From: Corticium candelabrum
Lineage: Eukaryota > Porifera > Homoscleromorpha > Homosclerophorida > Plakinidae
Direction: 5' to 3'
Assembly (NCBI RefSeq): GCF_963422355.1
Contig: NC_085086.1
Coordinates: 9,531,936-9,595,935 of the forward strand
Length of the DNA stretch: 64,000 nucleotides
Numbering within the stretch: the stretch's first letter is position 1; every line of letters starts with the position of its first letter. The position numbers were made by a program, and so were the translations under genes. Below, in pieces: positions 38,901 to 45,342 of the stretch. The notes beneath the pieces were generated by a model. The model had not been told where the DNA came from and did no database searches. It saw nothing but the letters and a program-made list of their open reading frames with translations.

Positions 38901-40088
38901 TGGAATTTGTACTGAACCGCAACCCAAACCATCACCTGGAGATCAGTGCAGACAAACTGCGTATAGATATTTCTACAATACTGAAACGTCAGAGTGTGAA
39001 CGGTACGCAAACGGACCCTGTTACAAAGGGCATAACAGTTTCTATACATTGGACGATTGCAAAGATCACTGTGAAACAAGTAGAAACACCGTAGCTGGTT
39101 ATCCATAACATAAATGATTGATAAATTTTATTGTATTTAGGTAATCCTTGCATTTCTAAAATGGATCCTGGCTTGTGCAATCTTCATCAGCTACGTTATT
39201 ATTACAACCTGACAGAAGAGAATTGCATGGAATTTAACTATTCAGGCTGCTATGGAAATGAAAACAATTTTATATCAGAGTCAACGTGCGAAGCAAAATG
39301 TCAGCACTATAAGAAATATAAGGTGTCAATCATTAACGTACTAATATGTTTCAGGCAGCGGAGTTCGCATCACTCCACCACCTGCCATCATGACTGCAGG
39401 TAAATGACAAGACTATTGTACTGTCATGCTACAATTGGTCTCACCTACTTAAGTGGTCTGGGGACCGGTTGCGGCTGCCATAACTGTACCTAAGATCAGT
39501 TGTGGTTGCAATAAGTTGGTCCGGTATTGCCGTGAATGGTCCCAGACCCGACGACAAACCTAACTCTAGCATCGAACCTGTCAGTATGGCTAGGACCAGT
39601 TGTTGTGTGACACTACTACATCTAGCGATGATTTTATCTGTGATTTGAAATTACAGAAGATTGCTGCAGAAAGAATACCCTGAAAGATCAGTGCAAAGGC
39701 GACCTAGGTAAAGGCTATTATCATATCATAACTAAGATTTAATTTAATTGATATAATAAATTTAGTATTAGATATTGATGCTGCTGACACCTCTGCCAAG
39801 AATGGAAGAGTGATCGTTGGAGTAAAATTCAAACCAAGAGATTTAAAATATCAAACAGTACAAAAGTATAAAAATGCTTTAAAACTTTTGCTGCCAATAG
39901 CTAAAAGTGAAGTGGAAGGATGCGACATGAAATGTCCAAAGTTCGGTTCAAAGAAGAAATATTTAGTTGTTGTTAAAGGAGCCAGTATCAAAAAGAAGCA
40001 AGTGAAAGCTGAAAAGTACCACTTAATCCAATACAAAAACGGTGTAGAAAAGTCTGAAAAGGTTGATCAACTAAAACAATGCAATTAA
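1..40088 (+). CDS. Giant CCP/sushi-array gene with Kazal-Kunitz-Kunitz-NTR tail (5' partial, multi-exon)
   Basis: I join all + strand exons from the window edge to the stop at 40086-40088 into one gene. Every CCP exon starts after an AG and ends C|GT or A|GT in phase 1, and each length is a multiple of three, so any whole-exon gain or loss keeps frame. The modules follow a fixed A-B-C order. Each block ends in A and the next begins with B, even across introns of 10.6 and 15.3 kb. No signal peptide, start or stop appears between blocks. In-window exons total about 7.9 kb, roughly 2,640 aa: 31 CCP-like modules, then Kazal, two Kunitz and one NTR domain. CCP arrays typically bind proteins, often complement C3 fragments. 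Kunitz and Kazal domains inhibit serine proteases. The protein is probably extracellular. The alternative is several separate genes, but only the last block has a 3' end. Function is inferred from domains only. Confidence 0.72.
3573..3787 (+). pseudogene. THAP-domain relic (copy 1)
   Basis: From the ATG at 3573 the translation shows the start of a THAP zinc finger: a short basic N-terminus, a Cys, then R-L-F-Q-F-P-K. After a shift of frame near 3670 the second half continues with D-S-W-K-D-P, C-S-R-Y-F, C-F-E-D and G-L-C-E. THAP domains are about 80-90-residue C2CH DNA-binding modules found in P-element transposases and host proteins. The frame break and lack of a downstream body make it a relic. 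Related sequence recurs at 15780 and 32745, so it was in the segment before duplication. Confidence 0.6.
5326..5497. repeat. MITE with TTA target duplication (copy 1)
   Basis: A 172-bp non-coding element with terminal inverted repeats starting AGCCTGGTTCACAATACAC on the left and its near-exact reverse complement on the right. Flanks are TTA (5323-5325 and 5498-5500). Three-base TTA duplications are typical of PIF/Harbinger-type elements, so that superfamily is likely but not proven. A copy lies at 17522-17684 in the second intron segment. The third segment, near 34390, has no such insert. Confidence 0.75.
5553..7567 (+). mobile_element. Tc1/mariner (DD34E) element, decayed
   Basis: Bounded by TA at 5553-5554 and 7566-7567. 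The inverted ends share ACTTGGAC at the tip and AATTATAGGGACACC further in. The sister segment has an uninterrupted TA at 17740-17741 with matching flanks on both sides, so it is the pre-insertion site. Within the element a + strand transposase relic runs from 6242 to 7253. Insertion therefore post-dates the segmental duplication and occurred at the very edge of the older gypsy LTR. Confidence 0.9.
6242..7253 (+). pseudogene. Tc1-like transposase, disabled
   Basis: The start M-P-R-G-K at 6242 leads into paired helix-turn-helix domains (an R-Q-I-A-A-F-V and R-R-S-R-N-S-V type helix at about 6313-6360). The catalytic half 6666-7253 is open, with F-T-D-E-S as first Asp, Q-Q-D-N-A-P-I-H as second Asp and N-P-I-E-N-L-W as Glu. 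I count 34 residues between the second Asp and the Glu (DD34E, the Tc1 pattern). Breaks: one frameshift near 6280, a second near 6595, and an in-frame TAA at 6657-6659. All three catalytic residues survive, but the full-length protein cannot be made. Confidence 0.9.
7568..12120 (-). mobile_element. Old Ty3/gypsy element 'B', copy 1, decayed
   Basis: Direct repeats of about 150 bp at 7568-7714 and 11964-12114 are the LTRs; the outer edge reads TGTAATATA on the minus strand. CATCTA flanks it (5549-5554, now split off by Tc1, and 12115-12120). Minus-strand fragments run in gypsy order: gag near 11.3-11.9 kb (11495-11680 resembles the N-M-D-x2-V-R-E-x-L-L-L-H-Q-F stretch), a degraded zinc knuckle near 11.25 kb, a protease-like I-L-G-V-D-F near 10.8 kb, reverse transcriptase 9.7-10.4 kb, RNase H about 9.4-9.6 kb, and integrase about 7.9-8.8 kb. 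Many stops and frameshifts interrupt all of it. Confidence 0.8.
13498..15174 (+). CDS. CCP exon block 2 (B-C-A-B-C-A)
   Basis: Six exons: 13498-13713 (B), 13766-14068 (C), 14122-14295 (A), 14353-14568 (B), 14625-14939 (C), 15001-15174 (A). All are phase 1-1 with GT-AG borders. Two B subtypes alternate: one starting with I-Q-C-P-S-L and carrying D-A-E-R-S-S-Y-N, the other starting with I-Q-C-P and carrying S-S-E-Q-R-F-V-D-D. C and A alternate in subtype the same way, so the higher-order repeat is really six exons. The same six-exon unit recurs at 30455-32126 and in shortened form at 35925-38015. Confidence 0.85.
15780..15965 (+). pseudogene. THAP-domain relic (copy 2)
   Basis: From the ATG at 15780 the frame gives a Cys, then R-L-F-Q-F-P-K-T-T-N-K-D as in the copy at 3573. 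It shifts frame and meets a stop soon after. The second half (R-D-R-W-E-A-P) is recognisable in another frame. It is decayed like its sister. Confidence 0.55.
17522..17684. repeat. MITE with TTA target duplication (copy 2)
   Basis: Counterpart of 5326-5497 with the same inverted ends, though more mutated at the tips, flanked by TTA at 17519-17521 and 17685-17687. It sits at the same place in the duplicated segment, so it inserted before copies 1 and 2 separated. Confidence 0.7.
20986..21100 (+). repeat. 5' LTR of gypsy A
   Basis: 115 bp beginning TGTAGAGTAG and ending ACACAACA. It is very short for a Ty3/gypsy LTR. It contains a small inverted motif (CCGGCATATCCGG) near its start. Confidence 0.93.
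21102..21116 (+). other. Primer-binding site, complementary to tRNA-Ser(GCT) 3' end
   Basis: TGGCGACGAGGATGG begins two bases after the LTR. It is the reverse complement of the conserved 3' end of animal tRNA-Ser(GCT), including CCA. The tRNA match rests on known tRNA sequence, not on a tRNA gene in this window. Confidence 0.75.
21113..25180 (+). CDS. Gag-Pol polyprotein of gypsy A (single ORF)
   Basis: I start at the ATG at 21113, inside the primer site. The frame is open further upstream into the LTR, but that ATG at 21023 lies in the R/U5-like region. It encodes 1,355 aa with no frameshift between gag and pol. Residue numbers from this start: two CCHC zinc knuckles at about 226 and 246, protease D-T-G-A at about 332, reverse transcriptase Y-L-D-D at about 610, RNase H with Y-A-S-R-S, an integrase H-H-C-C zinc region, and integrase core D1042, D1096 and E1132 (35 residues between the last two). 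A proline-rich tail follows. All catalytic motifs are present, so it looks potentially active. The gag-pol fusion in one frame resembles other metazoan gypsy elements. Confidence 0.95.
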   Translation: MVDQEPQASNGRAQIADAPRGPLLGKPSRYVPGGDWPSYTEQMDFFFVANGVSNAQHKKAILLTNVPTETFQLIKDLLAPTPPSDGGVTYEQIVQVVKDHVKPEQSPLVSRYEFDTRVRKSTESVSDFVKVLRHLAAKCKFHDDQRNERLRDRFIAGIKDDRMLRTLLGETLTDLTFDKAVQRCVAMEQASRDVETLRGEAGLQPRLHEGTVGMAEVHQMTTGSTTCYRCGGAHEARECRFRTATCFRCQKQGHVQRMCRTKPGPRKEVQSDKGPIRKENKKKPAMKCLEAWEKEEHSESDSDLYNLFSLGRNHAMEVQVQIERKPIVMELDTGAAVSVISHEEYKRKLRQQVSIKETDLLLHTYTGETVKPMGVCTVNVEHNHQKQQLPLYVLPGKGPALLGREWLKAIRLQWSLLHLNATQELEDLLARHPNVFGLGLGRMKGIKARIALRSDSTPRFWKARPVAFARKKAVEQELDRLESEDVIERVQHSEWAAPIVTPVKKGGNVRICGDFKVTVNPQLEIDTYPLPRIEEIYAGLGGGKHFTVIDLKQAYLQMELQEDSQLAMTINTHRGLYRFKRLPFGVASAPAIWQRAMEQVLMGIPGTRCYLDDIIITGHTLEDHLTNLEMVLHRLEEYGLKANKEKCKFLSDSVEYCGHIISAKGLHTSEKKTRAITQMPVPSSIQQLRSFLGMIQYYARFLPNLSTELAPLHDLLKKDAPWEWGEDQGKSFTKVKQMLLQDRILTHFDPGLPVTLACDSSSYGLGAVLSHMFPDGSERPIAYASRSLSGAEKQYAQIEKEALALYWGVKKFRLYLEGHRFTLITDHQPLKFILSPDKAIPVTAAARLQRWSLFLGAFTYDIQYRPTGQHANCDGLSRLPVDDEIPDRTDDTAIFYNSIVDTLPVTAKDIERASRQDRLISQVMEMVQQGGQSLDTEKELIPFNRRRNELITHQGVLMWGSRVVVPTKLRARVLETLHEGHPGMVKMKGLARSFVWWPGIDGDIEREVRHCVGCQENARTPGRGPLHRWEYPAKPWQRLHVDFAGPLDGQMYLLVIDAYSKWPEIFSMRSTVAEETVATLRTLFARLGLPDQVISDNGPQFTSECFRMFMCKNGIRHVTGAPYHPATNGQAERLVQSFKRAMKAEKRERTAQHKLDRFLLSYRNSPQATTGQSPAQLLLGRNIKSRLDLVKPSVEREVNSKLIQNEYRPPKGFAKGQAIWFRNYHLGPKWLVGTVEEQTGPVSYRVATPTRTHRLHADQMRSGPHHEGVPSKDTGSKTEEVALSQPLPGREPVTGQEGETQTQQEMDSRQEAPNECQIPEPPTPVPEGGNATCTRSGRRVLPPARLAEYVTDYAK
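25244..25358 (+). repeat. 3' LTR of gypsy A
   Basis: 115 bp, differing from the 5' LTR at two positions by eye (AGCAG versus AGCAT, and GAGCACA versus GAGTACA). The near identity implies a recent insertion. Confidence 0.93.
26555..26961. repeat. MITE nested in foldback 1, rich in GATCGCGATC motifs
   Basis: Inverted ends AAGGCCTGTCCACACT and AGTGTGGACAGGCCTT, with ACT on each side (26552-26554 and 26962-26964). The interior has several GATCGCGATCG-type palindromes at both ends. The right arm of the foldback lacks it, giving an empty site near 27475. No coding capacity is seen. Confidence 0.8.
26964..27400 (-). CDS. RING-like zinc-finger ORF in foldback 1
   Basis: The minus-strand frame open from about 27400 to the stop at 26964-26966 carries C-x2-C, 12 residues later a C-C pair, then G-C-x2-C, an aromatic W, and C-S-L-C before N-T-S-W. 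The order of Cys pairs resembles a RING-type finger, though I see no clear His ligand. The tail is acidic and serine-rich. The MITE at 26555-26961 abuts the stop codon, so the C-terminus may have been altered. No start is certain. It may be the element's own gene, and its function is unknown. Confidence 0.4.
29865..30179 (+). other. Open frame of unknown nature in intron 2
   Basis: About 104 codons are open here, with spaced Cys (E-C, C-I-C, V-C, T-C, T-C) and a basic end, and an AG lies just upstream. The aligned stretches in sister segments (near 12940-13210, 35285-35580 and 61970-62250) carry stops or shifts. It is therefore a chance survivor or a decaying exon rather than a supported gene. 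Confidence 0.2.
30455..32126 (+). CDS. CCP exon block 3 (B-C-A-B-C-A)
   Basis: Six exons: 30455-30670 (B), 30724-31026 (C), 31079-31252 (A), 31311-31526 (B), 31583-31891 (C), 31953-32126 (A). Phases and subtype alternation match block 2. The fifth exon (31583-31891) is 6 bp shorter than its block 2 counterpart and shares that deletion, and near-identical sequence, with 36197-36505. This points to a recent duplication or conversion between blocks 3 and 4. Confidence 0.85.
32127..35924. other. Large intron 3: duplicated segment, copy 3, without the gypsy relic
   Basis: A 3.8-kb copy of the segment lacking gypsy B, the MITE and Tc1. The gypsy target is a single CATCTA at 34440-34445 with both flanks joined. 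Near 35868 the sequence jumps from the pre-B acceptor region straight into the A-to-B intron, so one B, one C and one A exon expected here are missing. No gene is seen except a THAP fragment. Confidence 0.75.
32745..32868 (+). pseudogene. THAP-domain relic (copy 3, 5' half deleted)
   Basis: Only the second half of the THAP-like sequence remains (R-D-R-W-E-A-P, then S-R-Y-F-E and G-L-C-F), again with frame breaks. The first half seen at 3573 is deleted. Confidence 0.4.
35925..38543 (+). CDS. CCP exon block 4 (B-C-A-B-C-A-B'-CCP)
   Basis: Eight exons: 35925-36140 (B), 36197-36505 (C), 36567-36740 (A), 37221-37436 (B), 37490-37792 (C), 37845-38015 (A), 38068-38307 (diverged B-like), 38364-38543 (classical CCP). 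The last follows the textbook sushi pattern (I-C-P-P-P, N-G-V-V, F-T-C, Y-E-L, S-G-Q-W-S-G) better than any array module. The intron 36741-37220 is only 480 bp and keeps just the two ends of the large inter-block intron, so its interior was deleted. In 38068-38307 the Cys pattern departs from B, with K-D-C-P-K-G-K-F-C inserted; the donor I use is at 38308. Confidence 0.83.
38601..38834 (+). CDS. Kazal/follistatin-like exon
   Basis: A 78-codon phase 1-1 exon. The Kazal core is clear: E-C-P-S-D-L-T-P-V-C, then T-Y-N-N-L-C, then C-R, ending D-N-C. About 30 residues before it hold three more Cys, resembling a follistatin-type N-terminal lobe. Kazal domains usually inhibit serine proteases, but the inhibitory loop here has no obvious specificity I would trust. 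It links the CCP array to the Kunitz domains. Confidence 0.8.
38900..39299 (+). CDS. Two Kunitz/BPTI exons
   Basis: Exon 38900-39079 has the six-Cys Kunitz pattern: I-C at the start, D-Q-C-R-Q-T, Y-F-Y-N, E-C, G-P-C-Y, N-S-F-Y and D-C-x3-C. Exon 39141-39299 has N-P-C-I, Y-Y-Y-N, N-C, S-G-C-Y-G-N, N-N-F and T-C-x3-C. In each, the residue after the second Cys is where specificity is set (R-Q in the first, N-L in the second), so the first could target trypsin-like proteases. The second exon's donor is inferred at 39300: only there does the exon stay in frame, with the final Cys codon completed by the next exon's GC. Confidence 0.82.
39355..40088 (+). CDS. Linker and C-terminal NTR (netrin-like) domain
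   Basis: Exons 39355-39399 (a 15-codon proline-containing linker), 39657-39707 and 39766-40088 with stop TAA. The NTR part begins D-C-C-R-K, has a long basic helix-like region, a C-D-M-K-C pair, strands such as Y-L-V-V-V-K-G, and ends Q-L-K-Q-C-N. NTR domains close C3/C4/C5 (as C345C), netrins, TIMPs and WFIKKN proteins. The Kazal-Kunitz-Kunitz-NTR tail recalls WFIKKN, but here it follows a CCP array and lacks WAP and Ig domains. The intron 39400-39656 shows nothing else. Confidence 0.78.
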
Positions 40089-42900
40089 AACAGATGATGG
40101 CATAGTCTGCAAGACTCTCACGTTGACGAGAAGACATCAGTAGACAATTTGTGGTTGTTTGACTTCTAGCAAGTGCGCTTAAATGTTTGTGTTAGTTCTG
40201 TTTTGATACCTCTACATAATGACGTAGAGATGACAATAGAGACAAGCGAGCAATTATTGACACAGAAAACTCATTACGCGCCTGTGTGTGCGTAAAGATT
40301 TCATGATATTCACAGCCAACCAATTACACAAGTCAGTCACCTCACTCAACAAGTAATAGTAAAATACATAATTTAGAATAATAATTTAATGCAAAATGTA
40401 TGTTCATGCAAACCCCAAAATTTGCATACAACCTGCAAATCTGTTCATTCATATGTATAAGAATTTTGTTTATTTTGCCAAAATTTAAGCACATTTCATA
40501 CAAAGTCTGTACAAGACAGAAATTGGAAGCATGTCTGTGCGTAATATATAAATAATAATGGGTACTCATTGCATTCTCACCTTTGCGAGCGAGCACGTAT
40601 TGTACTATACATGCAGCCGCAGAGTTAAATTTTAAAACAATGTTTAGAATACTTGGTTCTATACTAGCTGAATTTACTAAAAGATCAGAAAAAGAGAGCT
40701 GCTGTTAGATACCGTCGTAACTTGCAGACGCATTGATTCGGCCAGCATTTACATAGTCAAAACGGCAAAAAGCAAAACACGACTGTTGCATCTATAGGTG
40801 TGTTTATTATTTCACATATCGATTGCAATGAAATCTCATTCTAGATAACCGTGATCAACACAGCTCGATACTCACTCACATATACAGCTCACAACTGTCG
40901 AAAGCTGCCTCAAAATTGATTACTCTCTAGATAATTAATGTGTGAAGTACCATGAGTCAAACTTTGATTAATATTTCACTCAGGTAGATTTAGACGTCCT
41001 CTATGGAGCGACTGTCAGCAAGCGAAATATTTCAATGCAATTTCAGTCACAAAACATCGGCCGCGGTTAGCGAGATGGCATTGGCCATGCGCACGGGTAG
41101 ATTAGCTACATACTAGTACTGCTGTATGCACTGGATAGACAGCAAATCAGTTTTGTTCGAACAGCTTCGTACAATTAATAAACCCTTTGCTGTCGTAAGT
41201 GACTTTTTTCTTCAAGTTTTTTTAACTGTGTACCTCGCGCGCTTTCTTCGGTCAATGGTGTCTATCGATGACGTCACATGAAGTGTTATAGTTAGTTACG
41301 TAAATCAATAGTCAAGTTTACGGAAAAGCGCGTTAGAAACGGTGTAGAAGCGTAAACTATACTGTTTCTTCAATTCGCTCGTGGGGTGGATAATTAGGAG
41401 TGGTGCGCAACGGACAGTAAAACGCGCATGCTTAACAGTAAGTGAGCAATGTTTCCATGGCGATGTTAGCAGTTGTTAAGTTTCATTACATTAGCTAATT
41501 ATTACTATTAGCTAAGAACAGCATTAACTGTCAAAACAGCTATTGCAACAATTATCTCAGACGCTCTACAAGTTAAAACGCTGCTTACGCCTAATTCAAT
41601 CTTGTTGTCATAGCAATAATCACAGAGTGACGTCAGATAATTTGAAGTGTCAATTGTTTACACTCATTGAGGAAAACAAACAATTATTCAAAATGATCAA
41701 TTTGTAACAGCTGTCTCCTGGGTGTAGGGGTGGTGAAACGCAGTCACATAAGTAACCATAGTTTCCATACAAACATCTCTAGTGATGACGTCACATGACG
41801 TAAACTATTGTATGTTTACTTTCTTCAAAACTAGCAAAGAACGATTTGAATTTATCAATTCCTAAACGATTCCCCCGGGGTAGGGGTAGTAGCGCACGGA
41901 CGAACGCACGGACGGACGTACACAATAACGGATACTCGAAGTATCCCTTTGACGCATTAGAGGGAACTTGCTCGCTTCTCTCGCTCCCAAAATAATTTAC
42001 ACGGTATGCACTACAAACAACTAGGCAAAATTGTTGTGCTACACAGCGGCCTCTTCTTCATCTGAAATAATTATGTATTATTACTTTTTTTTGGTACAAT
42101 CATTTCTCATTTAGCTCAATGCCAACAACTCTAACAATTTCTGTAGCAGCTGCGCTCCCGGCTTTTCTTTACACTGCTAACAGCTACGCCTGCCTTTACA
42201 ATATAGCCTTTTCCTCCAAGAACGTGCAGTACCAATTACTTGAAGGCCTATTTTAGTTGGTGCAAGGGTCTGCAAGGAAGAGGCTAGTCATTATACTGTT
42301 TGTATTACCTAAAAACTGCAAAGATAAAATGTTATGGTAAAGACCTAGAACTCTGTTCATCATCGCCATTACAAGTAGTATAGACGATTGACAAACATTT
42401 CGTTCTAAATTTAGTCCTGTAATTTATGAACAACAATACAGGTCGGCATATTCTACGTCGTTTCTCAAGTTTTAGGTTTAAATATGCCGTAGTTAAAGAG
42501 ATATGCGAGACGAAAAAGAAGAAGAAGAAGAAGAAGAAGAAGAAGAAGAAGAAGAAGAAGAAGAAGAAGAAGAAGAAGAAAGAAGACCAAATTCATCGAA
42601 AACTCCGAAATTGACGAGAGTTTTTCTCCTTCTGAAGACAAGCTGAGATCAATTCAAAAGTAGTCAAGCGTACCTTAACTTGTAATGTTTTCTATCTGTC
42701 GTTTTCAAGATATCTAGCGGCGTTTCAAGTTGATTTCTGAAGGTCTAAAATCTGATCACACCCACACAATCTGGTCATTCCCTACATACAGGGTATTTCC
42801 GTGCCCTTTGATAAAAAGCAGTCCATAAATTTCAATTTAATTCGTTAGTACTATACGCTATGTCTGTAGTTCATTTTAACATGTCAATTGCAACACTCTG
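40089..42900. other. Intergenic spacer between CCP gene and C3-like pseudogene
   Basis: I see no supported gene. It holds TGACGTCA-type palindromes (41269, 41627, 41785), a GC-rich stretch at 41872-41940 with GGACGGACG-like repeats that may be a small degraded MITE, and the AAG repeat at 42516-42586. A poly(A) signal for the upstream gene is not obvious. Confidence 0.5.
42516..42586. repeat. (AAG)n microsatellite
   Basis: About 70 bp of near-perfect AAG triplets. The lysine-rich reading frame across it is an artefact of the repeat. Confidence 0.95.
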
Positions 42901-43933
42901 ATTCCTAGTAACCAGTACCTTAGTTTCAACTTCGCAGTCAGAAGACTGATTGAAGTAGCATTTGTGCAACCAGCACTAGTTTTCATTTATGACCATTACA
43001 ATCCAGGTAAATTGTATAGGTTGATCTACGCATGGCTACATCAAGTTGTACTATTAATTGATAAATGTGTTATTTATTGACAAGTACAAAATATTCATGT
43101 GCTATTCAATGAATTTTTAGTAATTACCAACTTTAATGTTGTGTTTGCGTGTGTGTTTGTATTTTTTGTGAGAGTGGGTTTATTGCTCATAAATATTTAT
43201 AGAAACTCTTGATGTAATCACGGCATCTTACTAAAACATAGATATCAACTGCACAGTCTCGTACGCACCTCATCCAGAAAGCTCTCTGCTGTCGTTGTTG
43301 TGTAAAGGAAGGTCATGTCAATGTGGACCAGGTAATCACTATGATCTACTTAACAGGTGATATGTTGAGATGAATTAATTGGCGAACAGGAAAATGTGCT
43401 TTTTGTCAGAAATTTGAGAGCAGCAAGAAAAAACCTGATCAAGACCGTCCAAATTGGGGCAGTATCCATTGATTGACCAAGTAAAATTGTGATTTCCTAT
43501 ATAACTGGTTTGCATGTGCTGTACCTAGAAAATTATCTTCAAGTACGTGTACAGAAGCAAGAAAATTACACTTCCTGTCCTGATAAGGAAAACAAGTTTA
43601 AGCGACCTTGGTAAGTAGGTCTTACATATGAAAAATTTTTGAAACATTTGTAGTAAAATTTTTGAAACATTTGTTGTAAAATTTTTGATAGCCTACGGAT
43701 TTACCGTAATCAGTTCTCAGACTTTGTGCCAGAATAGTTGGATTAGGATACTGGGGAAAATTGTGAGGGTCTACAAACCAGGAGGTCGCGAGATAAATGT
43801 TGGAGACAAGTTTAGAATATGGAAGAGAGCTGAGTGCGGTTGTCCAAGCTTTAAGAAGGGACAACAGTACCTCTACCTTGATAATGACTGTCTCAAATTT
43901 TTGGTTGACTACAATTCAGTTGTGCTGAAATGA
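42901..43933 (+). pseudogene. Truncated duplicate of the C3-like gene 3' end
   Basis: Five segments match the last five exons of the gene at 45343-55115: 42901-43006, 43242-43331, 43390-43461, 43529-43610 and 43692-43933. The first three have exactly the same lengths as their counterparts (106, 90 and 72). Damage: the first exon's acceptor is CTG instead of AG; a C345C Cys became Trp (TGG) near 43455; the fourth exon is 82 rather than 81 nt, shifting frame; and a TGG codon became TGA at 43931-43933 while homology continues for about 40 bp. No upstream exons are present. It is a relic of a second tandem C3-like gene. A short expressed fragment cannot be excluded. Confidence 0.85.
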
Positions 43934-45342
43934 GAGACGAAGTTGTTTAACAATTATGTTAAGTTCATAAATAGACAAGGTGCTTGTGAAACTCTCCAAG
44001 AGACTTATATTCTTTTCCGTAGTAGCAAATATGGGATTATAAGCATTTGCTCTTTCAAACGAATTGTAAGTTGCCAGGTAGCATCGTTTGTCTCAGGAAA
44101 GTACATATTGACCGCAGTCTGGCCTGTCCAATAAACATGAGTGTACGATTATATATTTTATCATAATGACTACAAATTAACTTTGACCATTAAGCAAGCC
44201 TGGTGTGCGCAAATCGTGCTAATGTTGCATACATAGAAGACAGCGAAAACATTAGGTTATCTCGTGCAGTTTACATTATATATATTATATCAATTAGATA
44301 TTTATTAATGGTAATGTGTCACTCCTGGTAGTCATAACACATGAGACGTTCTTTTTCTAAGGAATAAAATTAGACCACGATCTGTTTAACGTGGTAAAAC
44401 TTCCTTTTTAATGTAATTTGACTAAAGAAGAAGAATTGGAAACACCATCTTGTCTGCCTTAGTCCCTAGAGTCTACAAAAAAATGAGCAGCCAAACGTCT
44501 ACAGCTCATTTTATGCTAATAAATACTAAATTAATTAGATAACAGATGAGAAGAGCTATTTATTGGAATAGACTTATTATTAGTAGCAAAACAATGCCAA
44601 CAAATATTGACGTTCTACTTTCCAGGATGTTTACACAATGGACACTCCTACCAATTCAATGCCAAATGCTTGAATTTGTGTAGTTTCCTAAATACTCTTA
44701 TGTATTCTAAATGTGTGGTACTCAAACTGCTGCTTACATATTACACAATATACTATATGAGTTGGTCATTTTCTTTGGCAAAACTGCTAAAAATATTTTC
44801 ATTTCTTTGAAGCATCGAACTGTGCACAACGTTCCACCATTTGTGCACGAGATCAATTTTCTTTACTAACAATGCTAATTTTAGCAACAGCAAATTAAAG
44901 TATAAAAACCGTAAGATCTAGATATTGTTAGACGTCAAGTGCGTTTCACACGACCAACGACTTGCTAGAAGTTAAGTTGCACGCCATCAATTCTGAGTCA
45001 CGTGTAACTTCTCTACTAGCATCTTCTCAGTTGCATCCAAGAGCATTAGACTCGGTTAGCCTCTTGCTATTTAGTACTCTATTAAATAACGGACTAACAG
45101 TCGTCATCGTGCAACGTCAAACCTTGAAAACTCTTCAAAACAGGATCTGCAAAATTAGCATTGTTAGTAAAGTAGGAGTGAATTACCTGTATCATAATAT
45201 ACCGATTGTATCAACCGTGCATGTAATGAGAAGGAAGTGGGCGGTACGGTACCGCAAACGTTACTCCTCTCACATCCGCACTACAGAGTCAAAGCTTTGC
45301 ACGCCTGGACACGACCCTTCTACGTGCGGCAATCGAAGAAGA
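43934..45342. other. Upstream region of the C3-like gene
   Basis: About 1.4 kb without a supported gene; it should contain the promoter. The 146-codon frame at 44962-45402 runs into the signal-peptide exon in frame, so a longer N-terminus is formally possible. Its upstream part looks non-coding, and the ATG at 45343 gives a good secretion signal. Confidence 0.45.

Noticed and set aside
42426..42614. Lysine-repeat ORF
   Set aside because: It exists only because of the (AAG)n microsatellite.
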